Shown here: positions 1-6,526 of the stretch, in pieces
Position numbering within the stretch: the first letter of the stretch is position 1
Layout: each line of letters opens with the position of its first letter
Assembly (NCBI GenBank): GCA_013298675.1
Contig: JAAFIJ010000154.1
Location: 1 to 6,865 of the forward strand
DNA: 6,865 nt
Direction of reading: 5' to 3'
Origin: Rhodobacterales bacterium
Lineage (GTDB): Bacteria; Pseudomonadota; Alphaproteobacteria; Rhodobacterales; Rhodobacteraceae
The notes under the pieces: model-generated
What the model was told of the DNA's origin: nothing
Databases searched by the model: none
The model's input: the letters and a program-made list of their open reading frames with translations, nothing else
Program-made: the position numbers and the translations under genes

Positions 1-2631
1 GAACGTCGCATTCTTGGCGACTGAAGCTTTGGTTGGTATTTTGGGTGGGGTGCTGGCTGCGACTTCGGGCTCTTGGTCAGCGGCTTCGACGTGACCGGTG
101 TCGGCCGCGTCTGCCGAGACTTGCACCTCAGGTTCTGGTTGCTGCATCGCGGCCGCAATGGCAGCGTTCACCGCCTTTGTCATATCTTGTGGGCGCGGCT
201 GCGGTTTGCGGCTGATCGCCACGGCGGTTGGGCTGATAGAGCCGTCGGCGTTCGCTTGGGATGGCAGCGCCAAAGACGCGCTTTGGGCGGCCAGACGCGC
301 CTCTTCACCTAAGGTCACGATTACGGCGGGGCGCAGCTTCGGACGCAGGCTTGCGACGCGGCTGCCTGCCTCGGGCGCCAAAGAGGTTTGATCTTCAAGC
401 GCCGTGGGCAGTGGCACAACCAACCCTTCGGGGCGTGGCTTTGACCGTTTGCCAAAAAGCGCAGGATCTTGAAAAACGACGGCGGGCTCAAGTGTCGCGG
501 GCAGTAGCGGATCTGTTGTCCCGTCCACGTCTGGTGTCGCGGCACTGGCAATGACGGCCGCAATCACAGCGTCGCTGCGAGGAGCGGGAACAACAGGCGG
601 TTTGCCTGCAAAAAGCATGACGCCCTCGGGAGTGACGATCCCCTCGGGCGTTGGTACGATCAGTCCTTTGGCGTCAAACTTGTACACTGTCCCAAAGGGG
701 GGCGGGGCAGGTTGGACCATTGGCACCGGGTCGCCACGCGCCTCGGGTCGGGTCAGCGCAAGCGGATCTGGGGGCGAGGGCGGTGCATCCACCGAGGCAA
801 GAAGGATTTCATCCTGAAAACCCGCCGACACGGTCGTAAGTTCGGACTGAGGCGTGTCGGTTGCGCCAGCAATTTGGGGGGCGGGTTCGGCGAGATCATC
901 GGCTGCGGCAACCTCTTGGGCTGTCGCCCCGTCCGCGTCTTGTGCAAGCTCGGCGTTTAGATCCGCCAAGTCCGCCGACGGAACAGAGAGATCCGCATCA
1001 GGATCTTGCATATCCGCAAGCATCTCGTCGTCGGTCGTCGGAAGTTGGTTTGGATCGACGGCCTCGCCAATTTGTGTCGCCGGTGTCTGATCGCGGTTGG
1101 CGATGTAGTAGGACGACCAAGCCGCAATAATCACGAGGAAAATCAGCAAAACTGCGGTCAGGATCAGCCCGAGGAAACGTGGCTTGCCCCGCTGTTGCAC
1201 ATACTGCTTGCCGCCAAGGCCCAAATTCTGGCTGGGGGCTTTCGCGGCTGAAGGCGTCTTGGCGATCTGGGGCACAACTTTGGTCTGCACAGATTTGCCA
1301 GGCAGCGCTTTGGCACCTATCACGCCGGCGGCTGGGCTTGCGGGCTTTTCGCGGCGCAGGCCGGGGATGCCTTGCGCAGTGACCAACGCACCAAGCCCCT
1401 TAAGCCCCTTTGAGCCAACGGTCTGGCGCTGGGTCGTGGACTTGATCGGTGCCGCGCCTGCTGGCCGCATCGCTGGTTTTTGGTTCAAGGCTGGTTTTGC
1501 GCCAAGGCCGCTTGCTGCAGCCTGACCGGGACGAGGATCAGCAACGCCGACCATTGGCTTTGCCGACAAATCCGCGCCGCGCCGGCTGGCAAACGCGGTC
1601 AAAGCGGCGTCAGATGGATCCTCGGGCAGGTCATCCTCGATTGCGTCGCCCAAAACCGAAGTATTTTTGGTCTCTCGGGCACTGGACATTGCCGAAGCGA
1701 GAAAGTCGCCTTCAATGGAACCGTCGCTTATGGGCGAGCGTTGCGCGTCTTCTTCGACGTCCAGCGCCATTGGTGCCTCAAGCACATCGGCATCCAGATC
1801 CTGGTCATGGATTGCTGGGTCGGCCAAAGTTTGAGCGAAAACATCGGCGAAACTCTCTGTGGCCTGAGGCGTCTCGATCAGTCCAATTTCGCGGACGATT
1901 TCAACTTGGGGCGCATCTACTTCGGCCTCTGCAAACACAGCCTCAGACAAAGTTGGCTCTGCTAGCATCAGGCTTGGCGGGGCCGGATCTTGTTGCGCAG
2001 AACTGTCGACGAAGCTGACGTCTGCGACGACAGTTTCTAGGGCAGGTACGGCCTCGACTTTCGGCTCAGCCGCTGTTGGGAAACTGCGGGCGACAATGTT
2101 GACCGCTTTTGTATCACGCTCCACTGCTTCGCCATCGGCGATAAGGCTTGACGCGATGGAGGTCGGGCCAAACCAAGGCTCACCTTTGAACGAACCCTTT
2201 TCGGGCACTGCCACGAACGACACAGGGTTAAAACGGTGCTCTTGGGCAAAGGATTCGGCTTGATCCAAGGTTTCGCGCGCGATCACCGCGACCTCAGCCT
2301 CTGGACCATCAGCGTTCCAGTCAAAGACCAGCTCTTCAATGCTATAGGGGGTGCGCCCCACAAGACCCGCCTTGATCTGCTCGATACGCGCGGCGTCATC
2401 AGGCCCTTCGGCTGGCAGGCGCAAGTACAAGATCTGATCATTGGGAATAATCAATTTCGTCGACAAGCCGCGCGGCGACAGGCCCAAAGCGGTTGATCTT
2501 AGAAATGACAGAGCCTCCGCCAAATCGGGGGCGTCAAAGGACGACTGGCCGACCGGGTTCCAACTTCCGCCTGTGCGGTGAAGGAGCATGATCGCGTCAT
2601 CGCGAAAGTCGAGGGCAAAAGCTGGTTTCAT
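1..2631 (-). CDS. Large single-pass membrane protein with PilM/GspL-like N-terminal domain, 3' end beyond window
   Basis: I read an uninterrupted frame of 877 codons from the ATG at 2631 down to base 1, with no stop, so the C-terminus lies outside. Residues 1-145 start with an actin-like strand (FALDF, 5-9), followed by LIIPNDQILYLRLP (60-73), a TPYSIEELVFDW stretch (94-105) and a VAVIARETLDQAE stretch (114-126). This order resembles the first part of PilM/GspL actin-fold domains. Residues about 190-480 are acidic, Ala/Pro-rich and probably disordered, with a KGLKGLG segment near 408. Residues 486-506 form one strongly hydrophobic helix preceded by basic residues (K483, R485) and followed by WSSYY, which suggests the N-terminus is cytoplasmic and the C-terminal part periplasmic. 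The rest is Pro/Ala-rich with Arg-Pro motifs near 728-736, 761-768 and 809-815. Function is unknown. Similar roseobacter proteins carry the label 'translation initiation factor 2' (from memory), but no GTPase motif is visible here. The gene diverges from the SIMPL gene. The Shine-Dalgarno sequence is weak. Confidence 0.85.
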   Translation of the reverse strand, partial: MKPAFALDFRDDAIMLLHRTGGSWNPVGQSSFDAPDLAEALSFLRSTALGLSPRGLSTKLIIPNDQILYLRLPAEGPDDAARIEQIKAGLVGRTPYSIEELVFDWNADGPEAEVAVIARETLDQAESFAQEHRFNPVSFVAVPEKGSFKGEPWFGPTSIASSLIADGEAVERDTKAVNIVARSFPTAAEPKVEAVPALETVVADVSFVDSSAQQDPAPPSLMLAEPTLSEAVFAEAEVDAPQVEIVREIGLIETPQATESFADVFAQTLADPAIHDQDLDADVLEAPMALDVEEDAQRSPISDGSIEGDFLASAMSSARETKNTSVLGDAIEDDLPEDPSDAALTAFASRRGADLSAKPMVGVADPRPGQAAASGLGAKPALNQKPAMRPAGAAPIKSTTQRQTVGSKGLKGLGALVTAQGIPGLRREKPASPAAGVIGAKALPGKSVQTKVVPQIAKTPSAAKAPSQNLGLGGKQYVQQRGKPRFLGLILTAVLLIFLVIIAAWSSYYIANRDQTPATQIGEAVDPNQLPTTDDEMLADMQDPDADLSVPSADLADLNAELAQDADGATAQEVAAADDLAEPAPQIAGATDTPQSELTTVSAGFQDEILLASVDAPPSPPDPLALTRPEARGDPVPMVQPAPPPFGTVYKFDAKGLIVPTPEGIVTPEGVMLFAGKPPVVPAPRSDAVIAAVIASAATPDVDGTTDPLLPATLEPAVVFQDPALFGKRSKPRPEGLVVPLPTALEDQTSLAPEAGSRVASLRPKLRPAVIVTLGEEARLAAQSASLALPSQANADGSISPTAVAISRKPQPRPQDMTKAVNAAIAAAMQQPEPEVQVSADAADTGHVEAADQEPEVAASTPPKIPTKASVAKNATF

Positions 2632-2638
2632 TCCACGG

Positions 2639-2644
2639 GTCTAG
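2639..2644 (-). promoter_or_regulatory. Possible -10 element for the large membrane protein gene
   Basis: Read on the minus strand, TTGTGCTAGACC lies just upstream of the ATG at 2631. The CTAGAC hexamer resembles an alphaproteobacterial -10 box with a TG dinucleotide in front. Transcription would then start almost at the start codon, which agrees with the lack of a good Shine-Dalgarno sequence. No convincing -35 box is visible, so this is only a candidate. Confidence 0.22.
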
Positions 2645-2748
2645 CACAAGGGCGGGTATGGCGGAAACGCGGCCCGCAGGATTTGGCCCTTCCTACAGCA
2701 GGTTTTCGCCGAATGAAAGAAAATGAACATATTTTTGCGCATCCACCA

Positions 2749-2779
2749 AGGATATCGGGGCGGGAAGCGTCTATAGAAT
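2749..2779 (+). promoter_or_regulatory. Possible sigma-70-type promoter for the SIMPL gene
   Basis: TATAGAAT at 2772-2779 is a good -10 match about 30 bases before the chosen ATG. The hexamer 17 bases upstream (AGGATA, 2749-2754) matches the -35 consensus at only three positions, so the promoter rests mainly on the -10 box. It lies in the 178-bp gap between the two divergent genes, the right place for a promoter of the plus-strand gene. Confidence 0.3.
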
Positions 2780-2797
2780 ATGAAATGCGAAATCCTT

Positions 2798-2804
2798 AAG
2801 GAGG
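2798..2804 (+). promoter_or_regulatory. Ribosome binding site that fixes the SIMPL start
   Basis: AAGGAGG ends five bases before the ATG at 2810. It decides the start: an in-frame ATG at 2780 lies upstream of this site, would read through it as codons, and would put ten polar or charged residues ahead of an otherwise normal signal peptide. Confidence 0.85.
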
Positions 2805-2809
2805 AATAC

Positions 2810-3499
2810 ATGCGCGTTCTGAAAGCACTGATGATATCGGCAGCCTTGACCTTGCCGATGGGTCCCGCAGCATGGGCGCAAGCTCTGATCACGGTGACGG
2901 GAGAGGCTACCGTGCAATCTGCGCCTGACATGGCGACGGTGATGCTTGGGGTCACAACCAATGGTGCCACCGCCGCCGAAGCCATGACCGCCAACAACGC
3001 CGCATTGGCGGCCGTATTTGACAGGCTAAAGGTGTCAGGGATCGAAGAGCGTGATCTGCAAACCTCTAACCTGTCGGTCAACCCAAACTGGACGGGCTAT
3101 GACGGTGCCTCTACCCCGACCATCAACGGGTACACGGCCACGAATATGCTGAATGTGCGGGTGCGTGACCTGGCAAAAGTCGGAGAAGTCTTGGATGCCT
3201 CTATCGCGGATGGGGCGAACACACTGAACGGCATCACGTTTGAGGTGTCAAACCCGCGTCCAGTACAAGATGAGGCGCGCAAATCAGCGGTCAAAGACGC
3301 CCACGCACGCGCTGAACTGTTGGCTGAGGCGGCAGGCGTTCAATTGGGTCGTGTGATGTCAATCTCTGAGCAATCGGGTTACGGCGGGCCCATGCCGATG
3401 TTTCGTGCCGAAGCAGATTCTGCCGCAGGGGTACCCATCGCCTCGGGGCAAGTGGGTCTTGGCGCAACTGTGACGATCAGCTACGAGATTTTGGAATAG
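2810..3499 (+). CDS. Periplasmic SIMPL (DUF541) domain protein
   Basis: This encodes a 229-residue protein, complete and normal in length for the family. It opens with a Sec signal peptide: MRVLK, then a hydrophobic stretch to about residue 18, and a likely cleavage after AWA (23|24). The mature part is one SIMPL domain: the opening ITVTGEATV strand (27-35) with SAPDMATVMLGV (37-48), the central GYTATNMLNVRV strand (107-118) with KVGEVLDA (123-130), and the ARKSAVKDAHARAELLAEAAG helix region (156-176), ending in a beta strand at 218-226. Family members include Brucella BP26/Omp28 and E. coli YggE. They are periplasmic or envelope proteins, reported to form oligomeric rings in BP26 and linked to oxidative stress in YggE. 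The molecular role is unclear. The gene stands alone, divergent from the large membrane protein gene and convergent with metY, with a hairpin 10 bases after the stop codon. I see nothing odd in it. Confidence 0.93.
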   Translation: MRVLKALMISAALTLPMGPAAWAQALITVTGEATVQSAPDMATVMLGVTTNGATAAEAMTANNAALAAVFDRLKVSGIEERDLQTSNLSVNPNWTGYDGASTPTINGYTATNMLNVRVRDLAKVGEVLDASIADGANTLNGITFEVSNPRPVQDEARKSAVKDAHARAELLAEAAGVQLGRVMSISEQSGYGGPMPMFRAEADSAAGVPIASGQVGLGATVTISYEILE

Positions 3500-3508
3500 G
3501 AATAATCG

Positions 3509-3539
3509 AACTGGCGCGGGGATGATCCCCGCGCCAGTT
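3509..3539. terminator. Bidirectional hairpin terminator between convergent genes
   Basis: The arms AACTGGCGCGGGGA (3509-3522) and TCCCCGCGCCAGTT (3526-3539) pair perfectly over 14 bp around a three-base TGA loop. The hairpin sits between the SIMPL stop (3499) and the metY stop (3548 on the opposite strand), so it can serve both. The run of U is short: GUUU leaving on the plus strand, and GUUCGAUUAUU on the minus strand. The stem strength and position make the call; there is no classic long U-tract. Confidence 0.8.
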
Positions 3540-3547
3540 TGAGGCGG

Positions 3548-4837
3548 TCAGGCCGTTGCTTTGGCTAAGGCTTGATCAAGATCTGCAATAATGTCTGCGA
3601 CATCTTCAATGCCTATGGACACGCGCACGACGTTTGGTGCAGCACCAGATGCGATCAATTGTTCAGGCGTCAGCTGACGGTGTGTTGTCGATGCCGAATG
3701 GATGACCAAGCTGCGCGTATCGCCAAGGTTGGCAACATGGCTGAACAACTTCAAGCTGTCGACCAGTTTGACGCAAGCATCATAGCCACCCTTGACCGCA
3801 AAAGTGAACAAAGCCCCAGCCCCTTTGGGCACGATCTTGGCAACACGCGCGTTGTAGGGGGACGATTTCAGTCCCGCATAGGTGACAAAATCAATGCGCG
3901 GGTCTTTCTCCAGCCATTCCGCCACCTTCATTGCGTTTTCGACATGGCGCTGCATCCGCAACGACAGCGTCTCAATGCCCATCAGCGTATAGTGCGCGCC
4001 TTGCGGGTTCATGGTCATGCCCAGATCGCGCAGCCCGATGGCAATCGAATGGAAGGTAAACGCCATTGACCCGAGTGCGGGGTGAAAGGCCAGTCCGTGA
4101 TAGGCGGGCTCTGGTTGCGACAGGCTGGGAAACTTGTCGGATGCGGACCAATCGAATTTGCCCGAATCTACCACGATGCCACCGGTAACAGTGCCGTTTC
4201 CGGTCAGATATTTGGTTGCTGAATGAACAACCAGCGTTGCACCATGCTCTATGGGGCGGCACAGGTACGGCGACGCGGTGGTGTTGTCGACAATCAGTGG
4301 CACGCCTTTTTTATTGGCGATCGCGGCCAAAGCGTCCAGATCGGTGATGTAGCCGCCGGGATTGGCGATGGTTTCACAGAAAATCGCGCGGGTGTCGTCA
4401 TCAACGGCGGCCTCAACCGCAGCAAGATCGTCGGTGTCGACAAACTTGGCCGACCAACCAAAGCGTTTGATGGTCTGGCTGAACTGGGTGATTGTGCCAC
4501 CATACAAACGCGACGAGGCGACCACATTGCGGCCCGGACCCATCAGAGGGAAAAGCGCCATGATCTGCGCCGCGTGCCCGGATGAACACGCAATTGCACC
4601 TGCGCCGCCTTCCAACGCGCACACACGGTTGGCAAGGGCAGAAACCGTCGGGTTGGTCAGGCGCGAATAGATATAGCCAACCTCTTGCAGGTTGAAAAGT
4701 TTTGCCGCGTGATCTGCGTCGCGAAACACATATGCGGTGGTTTGATAAATCGGAATCTGCCGTGCGCCCGTCGCCGGATCAGGTTCTGCGCCTGCATGAA
4801 TGGCAAGCGTGTCAAAGCCAAGTGGTTTGTCTGTCAT
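3548..4837 (-). CDS. metY: O-acetylhomoserine aminocarboxypropyltransferase (O-acetylhomoserine sulfhydrylase)
   Basis: This PLP enzyme of the Cys/Met metabolism (cystathionine gamma-synthase-like) family is cytoplasmic. Its family makes homocysteine from O-acetyl-L-homoserine and sulfide, the direct sulfhydrylation route to methionine. It is complete at 429 residues, the length usual for MetY and longer than most MetB/MetZ proteins. Visible landmarks are FDTLAIHAG (8-16), the tetramer-contact motif YSRLTNPT (57-64), the phosphate-binding SSGHAA (85-90), the cofactor-ring aspartate in VDNTTASPYLCRP (183-195, D184), the Schiff-base lysine K209 in HSATKYLTGNG (205-215), SLVIHSASTTH (376-386) and the substrate-carboxylate arginine R405 in VRVSIGIED (404-412). 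All expected catalytic residues are present. Methanethiol or O-succinylhomoserine could be alternative substrates, which sequence alone cannot settle. No other sulfur gene or recognisable SAM riboswitch lies beside it. It shares a terminator with the SIMPL gene and is separated from the RTX gene by another. Confidence 0.93.
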   Translation of the reverse strand: MTDKPLGFDTLAIHAGAEPDPATGARQIPIYQTTAYVFRDADHAAKLFNLQEVGYIYSRLTNPTVSALANRVCALEGGAGAIACSSGHAAQIMALFPLMGPGRNVVASSRLYGGTITQFSQTIKRFGWSAKFVDTDDLAAVEAAVDDDTRAIFCETIANPGGYITDLDALAAIANKKGVPLIVDNTTASPYLCRPIEHGATLVVHSATKYLTGNGTVTGGIVVDSGKFDWSASDKFPSLSQPEPAYHGLAFHPALGSMAFTFHSIAIGLRDLGMTMNPQGAHYTLMGIETLSLRMQRHVENAMKVAEWLEKDPRIDFVTYAGLKSSPYNARVAKIVPKGAGALFTFAVKGGYDACVKLVDSLKLFSHVANLGDTRSLVIHSASTTHRQLTPEQLIASGAAPNVVRVSIGIEDVADIIADLDQALAKATA

Positions 4838-4844
4838 GTCGCGT

Positions 4845-4852
4845 CCTCCCTT
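4845..4852 (-). promoter_or_regulatory. Ribosome binding site of metY
   Basis: On the minus strand the sequence reads AAGGGAGG followed by seven bases (ACGCGAC) and the ATG at 4837. This is a strong site at good spacing, and it supports that start; the first residues, MTDKPLGFDTLAIHAG, are also what the family has. Confidence 0.75.
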
Positions 4853-4959
4853 AGGTTTGCTGCACGCTAGGGGAAGTCATGCGGTGTGGGAAGGGGCAGC
4901 TGTCAGAATAGAGGATTGTTGTCTGAGAGTGCGCCGAAGTAAACTTGCCGCACAGTGCC

Positions 4960-4995
4960 AAAAGGGGGCGGGACGCATTCGCGCCAGCCCCCCTT
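4960..4995 (-). terminator. Rho-independent terminator of the RTX gene
   Basis: Read on the minus strand, AAGGGGGGC (4987-4995) pairs with GCCCCCTTTT (4960-4969) across an interior that includes a short GCG/CGC-type pairing. The stem is GC-rich with a one-base imbalance (six G against five C), and it is followed directly by UUUU. It begins about ten bases after the RTX stop codon at 5006-5008 and is oriented to end that transcript before metY. It makes co-transcription of the two minus-strand genes unlikely. Confidence 0.65.
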
Positions 4996-5005
4996 AAACT
5001 TCAGT

Positions 5006-6274
5006 TCAGATCAACCAGATATTGATGGCCGAAATCTGCGCATCATTGTTCAGATCGGCAATCATGACAGCCTTGCCAGCACCATTTGCGTCGGCATCGA
5101 ACCATAGCGTGGCGTCGGTTGTGCGGAACAAGAAATGGTCCGTCGCATCCAGCGCCTTGGCAATCGTCCCGATGGCTAGGTCAAGTGGGTTAAGGGCACC
5201 TACATAGGTACCATAGCCAAAGGCAGAACCGGCGATCGACAAAATGTCCTCTGCGGCGTTGAAATCGAGGATATAGTCACGCGGGCCTGCGGCCGAGGTA
5301 AAGACGAAGTGATCCCCTCCGGCACCACCGGTCAGCGTGTCGGTCCCAAGACCACCCATCAAGGTGTCGTTGCCCAGACCACCATACAATTTGTCATTGC
5401 CCGCGCGTCCGTCCAGAATATTGTCCAGATCGTCGCCCGTTACCCTATCACCATAGATCGAGCCGATGATGCCTTCGACATTCACAAATACATCGCCCTT
5501 CAGCAACGTGCTTATGTTACTTGCCTGATTGCCAAGACTGATCGTGACCGAAGATGTTTTGGCGGAAAAGTCGAGCATATCAACGCCATCGCCACCATCG
5601 ATGCTGTCGGCATAATTGCCAACAACAAAGCGGTCGTTGCCGCCGCCGCCAAGGATCTGGCCCTGCACGCGGCCACCAGTGCCAACATAGCTGTCGTCAC
5701 CGTTCCCCAGATCGACGTTGCCTTTCATTAAGCCGGAGTTGGTCACATTATCCACCCAATTGCCGCCTAGAAAGCTGAGAAGGGGTGATTCGACTGTTCC
5801 TGAATTGACAAAATTCAGCGTTCCAGAGCCGTATTGGTTCCAAACGCCATACTTTGTGGCGCTCATCAGCCCCGTGTTTGTGACGGTCGTTGTTCCTCCA
5901 TCGTGAACAAACAGATGTACCGCCGACCCGTGCGAAATAATGGTGCCGTGGTTGACAAGCGTTGATCCAATTCCATCCAAGATAACGCCGTCGCTGTCCA
6001 CAATATAGGGCAGTGCACTCGCGTAACCCGATGTAATCTTTCCACCAACTTGGATAATGATTGTATGGGCATCAACGGTGCCAATGGTGTTTATTCCGTC
6101 ATCATGCGACCGGATTTCGCCGGAAACGGTCACCGTATGCTGACCCATCCAAGTGGTTACAGCATCGGTTCCGAAGGAATCGATGATCACACCAGCGGCG
6201 ATATTCAGGTCATCGTTTCCATCGAGGATATAAACGTGCCCCTCGGTGGTTTGGGTCGTTGCTTCGATTAACAT
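5006..6274 (-). CDS. RTX-type calcium-binding secreted protein with beta-solenoid-like N-terminal half
   Basis: The protein is 422 residues and complete. It has no Sec signal peptide, as expected for type I secretion. Residues 46-207 show recurring short hydrophobic strands ending in x-G-x-(I/L/V) about every 22-32 residues, with N-x-G turns (N108, N133, N157, N179), typical of a beta-solenoid. RTX-like nonapeptides appear at 189-197 and 208-216, then a continuous run at 280-324 (GGLGND, GGLGTD, GGAGGD units), which would bind calcium outside the cell. Residues about 325-422 resemble the C-terminal domain of serralysin-type proteins: FVF, then a YILDFNAAEDIL stretch, LFRTTDATLWFDADANG (382-398) and a hydrophobic tail ending in IWLI, the probable uncleaved secretion signal. 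No HExxH protease motif is present, so it is not a metalloprotease; adhesion or surface coating is a guess. No ABC transporter or membrane-fusion protein gene is in the window. The ATG at 6274 has only a weak AGG eight bases upstream, but residues 1-25 already look like the start of such proteins. Confidence 0.85.
   Translation of the reverse strand: MLIEATTQTTEGHVYILDGNDDLNIAAGVIIDSFGTDAVTTWMGQHTVTVSGEIRSHDDGINTIGTVDAHTIIIQVGGKITSGYASALPYIVDSDGVILDGIGSTLVNHGTIISHGSAVHLFVHDGGTTTVTNTGLMSATKYGVWNQYGSGTLNFVNSGTVESPLLSFLGGNWVDNVTNSGLMKGNVDLGNGDDSYVGTGGRVQGQILGGGGNDRFVVGNYADSIDGGDGVDMLDFSAKTSSVTISLGNQASNISTLLKGDVFVNVEGIIGSIYGDRVTGDDLDNILDGRAGNDKLYGGLGNDTLMGGLGTDTLTGGAGGDHFVFTSAAGPRDYILDFNAAEDILSIAGSAFGYGTYVGALNPLDLAIGTIAKALDATDHFLFRTTDATLWFDADANGAGKAVMIADLNNDAQISAINIWLI
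5303..5437 (-). repeat. RTX nonapeptide repeat array (coding)
   Basis: Residues 280-324 of the RTX protein contain about five consecutive nonapeptide units of the GGxGxDxUx type: DDLDNILDG, RAGNDKLYG, GLGNDTLMG, GLGTDTLTG and GAGGDHFVF. In the family these fold into a calcium-filled parallel beta-roll once the protein reaches the calcium-rich outside. Confidence 0.85.
5654..6139 (-). repeat. Degenerate solenoid repeats in the N-terminal half of the RTX protein (coding)
   Basis: Residues 46-207 contain seven related strands with a glycine at positions 52, 78, 110, 135, 159, 181 and 205, each followed by one residue and then I, L, M or V. Spacings are 26, 32, 25, 24, 22 and 24 residues. Four carry the fuller V-x-N-x-G pattern (LVNHGTI, VTNTGLM, FVNSGTV, VTNSGLM). 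The regular spacing fits one repeat per coil of a beta-helix. At DNA level the copies are diverged. Confidence 0.55.
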
Positions 6275-6371
6275 TCAAAAACCTAACTTTGTTAACTCAT
6301 TTAATTCGTTCACTTATATCAAATTTTGTCGCCAGAGTCACGTACGCTTGTGCAAATTTTCCAGCGCGCAG

Positions 6372-6409
6372 AGCCGTCGTGCGCAGGTCCGTTCTTGGCA
6401 CGTACGGCT
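6372..6409. repeat. Inverted repeat, 11-bp stem with one bulge
   Basis: AGCCGTCGTGC (6372-6382) pairs with GCACGTACGGCT (6398-6409) over eleven base pairs with a single bulged base (T6403) and a 15-base loop. No run of T follows on either strand, so it does not look like an intrinsic terminator. It could be a protein-binding site or an RNA hairpin in a leader. Confidence 0.5.
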
Positions 6410-6433
6410 GGCATTTCGACAGTGTGAGATTTC

Positions 6434-6466
6434 GCTGATGGTCGCCGATGCTGGCCGATCATCAGC
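6434..6466. repeat. Inverted repeat with 11-bp arms upstream of the LysE-family gene
   Basis: GCTGATGGTCG (6434-6444) and CGATCATCAGC (6456-6466) are inverted copies with one mismatch, separated by 11 bases, so the arm centres are 22 bp (about two helical turns) apart. It lies 61-93 bp before the start codon at 6527. That spacing would suit a dimeric regulator, but no regulator gene is in the window. Confidence 0.35.
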
Positions 6467-6526
6467 ACTGTCCGAAGCATTCCAATTGCTCTTGCGAAAT
6501 GGTGAAACTTCTCCGACATTGCTCAG

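Larger units (their letters stand above)
6275..6526. other. Divergent intergenic region between the RTX and LysE-family genes
   Basis: The region has two parts. About 6275-6330, next to the RTX start, is AT-rich and probably carries the RTX promoter; TTGATA occurs on the minus strand at 6317-6322, but no -10 box at normal spacing is convincing. About 6331-6526 has ordinary coding-like composition but no credible gene. It holds two inverted repeats (6372-6409 and 6434-6466) and an 8-bp CACGTACG direct repeat at 6339-6346 and 6399-6406. I cannot name a promoter for the LysE-family gene. Confidence 0.5.

Noticed and set aside
1449..2018. A 189-codon plus-strand frame, with several similar long plus-strand frames between 1 and 2500
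   Set aside because: All are shadows of the continuous minus-strand gene, whose domain structure and frame are consistent from 2631 to 1. Their products are Arg/Trp-rich with no recognisable motif.
2651..2695. GC-rich partial inverted repeat (GCGGG...CCCGC) upstream of the large membrane protein gene
   Set aside because: The pairing arms are only about five bases, no more than expected by chance in GC-rich DNA.
2780..2809. Upstream in-frame ATG for the SIMPL protein
   Set aside because: It would place the strong AAGGAGG site inside the coding region and add a charged extension before the signal peptide; it also begins right after the TATAGAAT box.
4838..5005. SAM-type riboswitch or other leader before metY
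   Set aside because: SAM-responsive leaders occur before some alphaproteobacterial methionine genes, so I looked for their conserved core, but I see none. The gap contains the RTX terminator and a plain ribosome binding site.
5006..6274. Secreted metalloprotease of the serralysin type
   Set aside because: The C-terminal region fits, but no HExxH zinc motif or catalytic domain exists; the N-terminal half is solenoid-like.
6319..6519. A 66-codon minus-strand frame, divergent from the LysE-family gene
   Set aside because: Its ATG would lie seven bases from the opposite gene's ATG with no room for promoters. The product resembles no family I know, and the frame overlaps both inverted repeats.
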